Shown here one piece after another: positions 14,509-18,290 of a stretch of DNA of 18,290 nucleotides (position 1 is the first letter of the stretch; the number at the start of each line of letters is the position of its first letter). The position numbers and the translations under genes are program-made. The notes under the pieces are model-generated. The model was not told where the DNA came from. It saw only the letters and a program-made list of their open reading frames with translations, and made no database searches. The DNA comes from IMCC26207 sp037141255. Its GTDB lineage: Bacteria; Actinomycetota; Acidimicrobiia; Acidimicrobiales; Microtrichaceae. The stretch is from positions 1 to 18,290 of the forward strand of contig JBAXCX010000054.1 in assembly GCA_037141255.1 (NCBI GenBank), written 5' to 3'.

Positions 14509-15363
14509 CTAGGCAAGGATCAGATTGGCGTCCTCGTCAACAACGGAGATGCGCTCTCCCCAACCCGAAGCAGATGAGATCGACGATGCATATTGTGCTC
14601 GACGACGTGCAACAAGGCCCGTGTCTCCGCTCTCGCCCTCTGAGTACTGAGCTTGGATGCCATCTTTGAGCATGGCAAGTGCCTCGCTACGCATCTGGGA
14701 AACACGAGACTCGGTGACGCCCATAAATGCGGCTAGTTCACTAGAGGTGCGCTCCTCGATGAAGTACCCGACAACCACCATGCGATGACGCTCGGGCAGC
14801 AGATGCACCGCGTCACGAAGATACGCACGAAGCTCACGTGCTTCGAGTTCCTCAGAAGGTTCAACTGCTGAGCTGTCGCTCAGTATGTCAACCAGCGTGA
14901 GTTCCTCGTCGGGTGAGGTTCCAAGCAGGGAATCAAAGGCCAAAACCACCGAGCGGAACATACGGTCACGCAGACGATCAAGTTCTGCCCGCGAGATCCC
15001 AAGTTCTTTTGCCGTCTCGGCAAGCGATGGCGCACGTCCAAGGCGATTAGCTAGATCAAGTTCGGCCTGATCCAAGCTGCGCGCTAGGGCACGAACTGAA
15101 CGAGGGGCCCAATCAGCTGCACGCACTGCGTCAATAATCGCTCCACGTATCCGTTGAGCAGCAAAGCGGTTAAAGGGAACGCCGCGTGATTCGTCGTAGC
15201 GTTTGGCGGCTTCAACCAACCCAAGTGCACCGGCGCGAGCAAGTTCTTCGCGCTCAACGTGCCGAGGGAAGTTGACTGCTACTTGAAACACCACATGACT
15301 TACTAGCGGCAAGTGTTCTTCAATCAGCGCCGTGATCTGCTGCTGAGTCAATGTTTCGCCCAT
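14509..15363 (-). CDS. FliA/WhiG-type (sigma-28 group) RNA polymerase sigma factor
   Basis: 284 residues. Region 2 (about 10-90) has the family signature GALGLVEAAKRYDESRG, PFNRFAAQRIRGAIID and the DWAPRSVR segment diagnostic of the FliA/WhiG/SigD group. Region 3 (about 93-140) includes LGRAPSLAETAKELG, and region 4 (about 175-235) carries a helix-turn-helix (TSSELAAFMGVTESRVSQMRSEAL, given here as TSSELAAFMGV and TESRVSQMR). After region 4 there is a non-conserved Ser-rich tail of about 50 residues, longer than usual for FliA. By family it directs transcription from TAAA / GCCGATAA promoters; in actinobacteria this group controls motility or, as WhiG, sporulation. No flagellar gene or anti-sigma gene is in the window. 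AAGGAG 8 nt before the ATG supports the start. Its own upstream region carries sigma-28-like promoters, suggesting autoregulation. Confidence 0.92.
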   Translation of the reverse strand: MGETLTQQQITALIEEHLPLVSHVVFQVAVNFPRHVEREELARAGALGLVEAAKRYDESRGVPFNRFAAQRIRGAIIDAVRAADWAPRSVRALARSLDQAELDLANRLGRAPSLAETAKELGISRAELDRLRDRMFRSVVLAFDSLLGTSPDEELTLVDILSDSSAVEPSEELEARELRAYLRDAVHLLPERHRMVVVGYFIEERTSSELAAFMGVTESRVSQMRSEALAMLKDGIQAQYSEGESGDTGLVARRRAQYASSISSASGWGERISVVDEDANLILA

Positions 15364-15378
15364 GACTGAATCTCCTTC

Positions 15379-15395
15379 GTGCCGAACGTCGGCAC
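15379..15395. promoter_or_regulatory. Perfect inverted repeat in the leader of the sigma-factor gene
   Basis: GTGCCGA-ACG-TCGGCAC, 7-bp arms with a 3-nt centre. It abuts the GAAGGAG ribosome site (15372-15378) and lies 5 nt downstream of the -10 element of promoter P1, about where transcription would start. It could be a repressor operator or a leader hairpin that limits ribosome entry. Confidence 0.5.
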
Positions 15396-15400
15396 AAGGG

Positions 15401-15429
15401 GTATCGGCGCAAAGGCGCGCGGAACTTTA
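15401..15429 (-). promoter_or_regulatory. Sigma-28-like promoter P1 of the sigma-factor gene
   Basis: Minus strand TAAAGTTC, 13 nt, GCCGATAC. The sigma-28 consensus is TAAAGTTT-N11-GCCGATAA, so both hexamer-like blocks match 7 of 8, but the spacer is 2 nt longer than in E. coli. The -10 block is 37 nt before the ATG. Confidence 0.5.
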
Positions 15430-15513
15430 GCGATTTTCCAAGAAATTCCCAGAAACTTTCTGACATGCCCGAAAACCAACGTAAAGTGGGGGCAATATCA
15501 CTCTTGGTGAGAT

Positions 15514-15540
15514 ATATCGGCCGAACGGACCGAAACCTGA
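15514..15540 (-). promoter_or_regulatory. Sigma-28-like promoter P2 of the sigma-factor gene
   Basis: Minus strand TCAGGTTT, exactly 11 nt, GCCGATAT. The -10 block matches 7 of 8 and the -35 block 6 of 8, with the canonical spacer. It is about 150 nt before the ATG, just after the stop of the oxidoreductase gene, and would give a leader of about 145 nt. Confidence 0.45.
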
Positions 15541-15557
15541 GCTTCTGACGAGGATTG

Positions 15558-16598
15558 TTATCCGTTTTGTGCGGCTAAAGACCCTTGCGAGCCTTCAAAC
15601 ACAGCAGCACGCACCCCACGGAGGGCTAACTCGACAAGTAATTCACTCGTAGCACCTAAAGCAGCGAGACCACTTGCGCCAGTAGCAGCGCCGCCAGCCG
15701 CAACCCAAAGTGCGGTAACTGCCGCTGTAGCAGCAGCGGCGACTGCGGGACGATCAAGAACCCCATAGACCACCCACTCACGTCGGCCATCTCGTTCCCC
15801 GCGAAGCTCTACTCGCACTGCTCCGATTCCACCCTCGGTGGGTGCAGGAAACCAAACAGGAAACGGAGCGAGCGCTCGATCGCGACGGGTAGCAGCGAGG
15901 CGTGCCGTCACCCGGATCACTTCTGGAAACGCAGGTACTAACAACAGCGGGTCAGCCAGAGCAGCTCGATAACAATCTCGCGCCCCGATGGGATCGGGAA
16001 ACCAGCAGAGTTCGCGCCCAGAAAATCCTGGTCGCTTCACCCACGCACCATCACGCCAGTCCGTTGCGGTGCCTCGAAGTGCCCGCAAGCGTTGCGCAGC
16101 GCAAGCCGGTCCAGCTGCACCGTGGCGCGCGATGTGGATCTCATCCACTCGATCCAACAACTCGGATGCATGACTCGCCAATAAACAGGACAAGCCAGGT
16201 GCCAAAGCTGCACCAACCACCAAGGTTCGCCCGAGAGATTCAGCGAGTGGTCCCAACTCCAAAAGCTCTCTTACCTCATCGGCGTCATCAGTTGTGGTGA
16301 TCACATCGCGGCCAGCCATAAGTTGTTCACGAGCAACTTCGAGTTGCTCACCGGCGGCACGAGCAACAATGACCGTCGTTACATCAGCATCAAGTCGAGC
16401 GCTGCCCGTTGCGTCGCTCAGCATCTGCACCTCATTGCCAAATGACTTGCGAAGCACCGTCAATCGGTCAGGTCGCCGACTCAACGTGGTAACACCCACT
16501 GTCTGCTCACGACCGAATGCTCTTGGGCCAAGCAGTTCACGGGTGATGCGGGCGCCAAGTATTCCAGCACCGATCACGGCGATTCTCTGAGCAGTCAT
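15558..16598 (-). CDS. Saccharopine-dehydrogenase-like NAD(P)-binding oxidoreductase
   Basis: 346 residues. The N-terminus is a Rossmann fold: IAVIGAGILGARITREL (GxGxxG at 10-15), then a basic LSRRPDRL loop after the second strand and a VTTVIVAR strand. The middle (about 130-145) has VVGAALAPGLSCLLA, typical of saccharopine-dehydrogenase-like proteins, where the chain turns to the substrate domain. The substrate domain has GPACAAQRLRALRG, DWRDGAW and GRELCWFPDPIGARDCYRAAL, a block I associate with uncharacterised actinobacterial members. The substrate is unknown. The ATG overlaps the stop of the 45-aa membrane microprotein by 4 nt (ATGA), so they are translationally coupled. It is followed by the sigma gene after 194 nt. 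Confidence 0.72.
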   Translation of the reverse strand: MTAQRIAVIGAGILGARITRELLGPRAFGREQTVGVTTLSRRPDRLTVLRKSFGNEVQMLSDATGSARLDADVTTVIVARAAGEQLEVAREQLMAGRDVITTTDDADEVRELLELGPLAESLGRTLVVGAALAPGLSCLLASHASELLDRVDEIHIARHGAAGPACAAQRLRALRGTATDWRDGAWVKRPGFSGRELCWFPDPIGARDCYRAALADPLLLVPAFPEVIRVTARLAATRRDRALAPFPVWFPAPTEGGIGAVRVELRGERDGRREWVVYGVLDRPAVAAAATAAVTALWVAAGGAATGASGLAALGATSELLVELALRGVRAAVFEGSQGSLAAQNG

Positions 16599-16732
16599 CT
16601 GAGTTCTGGACCCTCGAGTTCACGCCACCCACCAGTAGACGGCGGGGTAGCATCGCCACCCAAAAAACGAACCACCATGCTGACTAGTAGCCCCAATCCC
16701 AGCGCTAGCACTGCTCGTTGAAGACCACGCAT
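16595..16732 (-). CDS. 45-residue single-helix membrane microprotein
   Basis: A short open frame from ATG 16732 to TGA 16595. It has a basic start (MRGLQR), one hydrophobic helix of about 16 residues (AVLALGLGLLVSMVVRFL), then GGDATPP and a polar tail ending WRELEGPELR. It is real on two grounds: a perfect AGGAGG ribosome site lies 6 nt upstream, and its stop overlaps the ATG of the oxidoreductase gene in an ATGA arrangement. It lies directly downstream of tRNA-Ile. Family not recognised; it could tether the oxidoreductase to the membrane or simply feed ribosomes to it. Confidence 0.68.
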   Translation of the reverse strand: MRGLQRAVLALGLGLLVSMVVRFLGGDATPPSTGGWRELEGPELR

Positions 16733-16738
16733 ACTCTT

Positions 16739-16744
16739 CCTCCT
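16739..16744 (-). promoter_or_regulatory. Perfect Shine-Dalgarno of the 45-aa microprotein
   Basis: AGGAGG on the minus strand with a 6-nt spacer to the ATG at 16732. It is the strongest ribosome site in this part of the window and supports the short gene. Confidence 0.75.
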
Positions 16745-16766
16745 CAGCGGTACCACTCAAACTGCG

Positions 16767-16840
<74 letters not shown>

Positions 16841-16851
16841 TCTGCGATGTC

Positions 16852-16868
16852 AGATTCAATCAGAATCT
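16852..16868. repeat. Short inverted repeat between the DUF3566 gene and tRNA-Ile
   Basis: AGATTC and GAATCT, 6-bp arms with a 5-nt loop, 12 nt upstream of the tRNA. It is too weak and lacks a T-run to be called a terminator. It may be an RNA-processing landmark if gyrA-to-tRNA is one transcript. Confidence 0.3.
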
Positions 16869-16899
16869 CACAGAGACGGTCACACTAGCGGAGGTACTA

Positions 16900-17394
16900 C
16901 TACTGGTTCGATTCGCGAACTGGCCGAGCCGTTTCCTCTTCAATGACCGAGATCCAAACCCCGCCGATGATGTCACTAATGAGATTGAAAATCAGCGTAG
17001 AAATCACCACCGCTGCCGCTAATCCAAGACACCACAGCAGGCTGACAAGACCAAACTGGCGAAAGATAAACTCCCCATCGAGAGACCAATCCTGAAGCGA
17101 GAGTGAGGAGTTCACAAAGTTTTCGATGCTGGCAATAGTTCCAGCGTTGCTTGCCACAGTCCACAAAATGACTGCCGCAATCATCAGCATGAACCACAGG
17201 CACAACGAAACCAAAATGGAAAGTTTCAGCATTGACCAAGGGTCCACGTGACGAACCAACCGACGTACTTTGCGTGCCTCAAAGCGTTGCCGGCGATATC
17301 CAAGCCGCCGATGATCTGACCCACTCTCAGCCGGAGTTGCGGCGGGATCCTGCTTCAGCGTTCGAGGTTTCTGCCCCTGGGAAGTATCAGTCAC
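16900..17394 (-). CDS. DUF3566 membrane protein
   Basis: 164 residues. A polar, basic N-terminus (1-45) is followed by RRLVRHVDPWSMLKLSILVSL and a membrane helix (about 54-80). A short external segment contains AGTIASIENFV, and a second helix (about 118-140) leads into FNLISDIIGGVWISVIEEE. The HVDPWS and FNxISDxIGG blocks are the DUF3566 hallmarks. The family occurs almost only in actinobacteria, usually right after gyrA; its role is unknown. The GTG start overlaps the upstream stop by 4 nt (GTGA), so it is translated with the gyrA transcript. Confidence 0.9.
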   Translation of the reverse strand: MTDTSQGQKPRTLKQDPAATPAESGSDHRRLGYRRQRFEARKVRRLVRHVDPWSMLKLSILVSLCLWFMLMIAAVILWTVASNAGTIASIENFVNSSLSLQDWSLDGEFIFRQFGLVSLLWCLGLAAAVVISTLIFNLISDIIGGVWISVIEEETARPVRESNQ

Positions 17395-17765
17395 GGTCTC
17401 ATCCTACCGAGGGTCGATCCTGCGGAAGGGATCTCCTCACCGATCGCTGCAGCCGTCGCGAAAGCGGTCACTCCAGCAACCATCACCGTCACATGAACGA
17501 CCTCGGCACTGTCTTGGCGAAAGCTCACCAACCCAGCCCGCGCTGAAGCAATAACCTCCTCGGCACCTCGTTGGCCGCCAGCGACTCCTGCAAGCGCTGC
17601 AACATCTGCGACGGCGTCAGCCCTAGCTCGTTTGGCAGCGGCATCGCCGACCCGAACAAGTCCCAGCCCGCACACCACACACACGCTGCAGATCACCAAG
17701 ATCAGAGGCAGAACCGATCCACGCTCTGATCTGGTCTCGACCAAAGGTGACCTTGACGTGATCAC
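17391..17765 (-). CDS. TadE/TadG-like pseudopilin-type membrane protein
   Basis: 124 residues. After a 15-residue head comes ERGSVLPLILVICSVCVVCG, a hydrophobic helix (about 17-38) starting just after a Glu-Arg-Gly, then VGDAAAKRARADAVADVAALAG. The last block is the amphipathic, Ala/Asp-rich helix that marks TadE/TadG-like minor pilins and the actinobacterial Rv3655c-like secretion-neighbourhood proteins. It is probably a membrane protein with its C-terminus outside. No tad ATPase or prepilin peptidase is nearby; it sits between gyrA and the DUF3566 gene with 4-nt GTGA overlaps on both sides. Function unknown; placement in a gyrase operon is odd for a pilus part. Confidence 0.68.
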   Translation of the reverse strand: MITSRSPLVETRSERGSVLPLILVICSVCVVCGLGLVRVGDAAAKRARADAVADVAALAGVAGGQRGAEEVIASARAGLVSFRQDSAEVVHVTVMVAGVTAFATAAAIGEEIPSAGSTLGRMRP

Positions 17766-18290
17766 GAAGGAGCTTGTTGATCAGACTCAGTTTCGGGAGT
17801 TGTTTCAACCCCAATAACCAAACCCTCGTCAACAACAGCCTCGTCCTCATCAGAATCTGGACCAGTCAGGACTCGGGCAACAGCGGCAACTTTGCTGTCG
17901 TCGTCAAGATTCATCACTCGAACCCCTGAGGCTGTTCTGCCTTGCACTGAAATGCTCGAAACTTTGGTTCGAATCACCACTCCCCCGTCGTTAATCATCA
18001 ACAGGTGATCATCTTCCCCGACCAAAAATCCGGTAACTACTCGCCCACGTGCGGCGTGCATGCGGTGGGCACGCACCCCGAGGCCACCACGACGCTGCCT
18101 CGTGAACTCTTCAATTTCAGTTCGCTTTCCGTACCCGGCATCCGTAATGGTCAGCAGTCGAAGCGGCAGTAAGGGTTCCGGATCCTCATCAGAGCCTGCT
18201 TCGCCCAGCACCGAGGCTGCAGCAATGGAATCGGCTCCAACTACAGAATCATCGGCCCGCAAGCGCATACCGCGTACACCGCTCGCTGTT
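17762..18290 (-). CDS. gyrA: DNA gyrase subunit A, C-terminal part (5' end outside window)
   Basis: The last 175 residues of GyrA; the frame stays open to the window edge. Visible are beta-pinwheel repeats of the C-terminal domain: TASGVRGMRL, LLTITDAGYGKRTEIEEF, RQRRGGLGVRAHRM and GRTASGVRVMNLDDDSKVAAVARV. The repeated G-V-R-x-M-x-L pattern is typical of GyrA blades that wrap DNA. QRRGGLG resembles the GyrA box QRRGGKG with Leu for Lys, though the box proper may lie upstream outside the window. The protein ends in an acidic tail rich in Glu/Asp, as in many actinobacteria. Together with GyrB it introduces negative supercoils. The stop overlaps the next start by 4 nt. Confidence 0.95.
   Translation of the reverse strand, partial: TASGVRGMRLRADDSVVGADSIAAASVLGEAGSDEDPEPLLPLRLLTITDAGYGKRTEIEEFTRQRRGGLGVRAHRMHAARGRVVTGFLVGEDDHLLMINDGGVVIRTKVSSISVQGRTASGVRVMNLDDDSKVAAVARVLTGPDSDEDEAVVDEGLVIGVETTPETESDQQAPS

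Overview
The window looks like a moderately GC-rich chromosome segment of an actinobacterium. The end of gyrA, a DUF3566 membrane protein and tRNA-Ile(GAT) lie together near the right edge. This is a classic actinobacterial origin-proximal neighbourhood. A WhiG/FliA-type sigma factor, GTTCACC-type PHO boxes, GTG starts and the flavour of several proteins (an oxidoreductase with the GRELCWFPDP motif, a GSDS-type C-terminus) point, more tentatively, to an Acidimicrobiia-like lineage. Almost everything is on the minus strand; only the inositol-monophosphatase-family gene is on plus.

Right to left, in the direction of transcription: the partial gyrA 3' end (17762-18290) is followed by a TadE/TadG-like pseudopilin-type protein and a DUF3566 protein, each joined by a 4-nt GTGA overlap. 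Then come tRNA-Ile, a 45-aa membrane microprotein (16595-16732), a saccharopine-dehydrogenase-like oxidoreductase coupled to it by an ATGA overlap, and the sigma factor. The sigma gene has two sigma-28-like promoter sequences and an inverted repeat in front of it. A hisN-like phosphatase (plus strand) converges on the sigma gene and diverges from a TesB-type acyl-CoA thioesterase.

The centre of the window (about 2.5-12.7 kb) is an unusual Pst phosphate-uptake region. Operon 1 (12608-5301) runs pstC-pstA-pstB, then a PstS-like protein fixed to the membrane by a C-terminal helix, a second PstS-like protein whose phosphate-binding loop is degenerate, and a three-helix sortase-like protein with Ser where the catalytic Cys should be. 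Neighbouring genes overlap or nearly touch. A PHO box with two exact GTTCACC units lies before pstC. A second cluster (5081-2550) starts behind a weaker 11-bp-phased PHO-box candidate. It encodes two paralogous secreted four-cysteine beta-domain proteins flanking a third, secreted, PstS-family protein; the paralogues differ only in how their C-termini end. Together they suggest a phosphate-responsive, surface-displayed capture apparatus feeding one Pst permease. No phoU, phoR or phoP is in the window.

The left edge holds a small acidic coiled-coil-like protein and a large GT-C-type membrane glycosyltransferase-like protein that runs off the window. The GT-C frame is open from 1976 to base 1. 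No insertion sequence, CRISPR array or prophage signature was seen, and no gene-free stretch exceeds 300 bases; the longest are 5082-5300 and 15364-15557, both described below.
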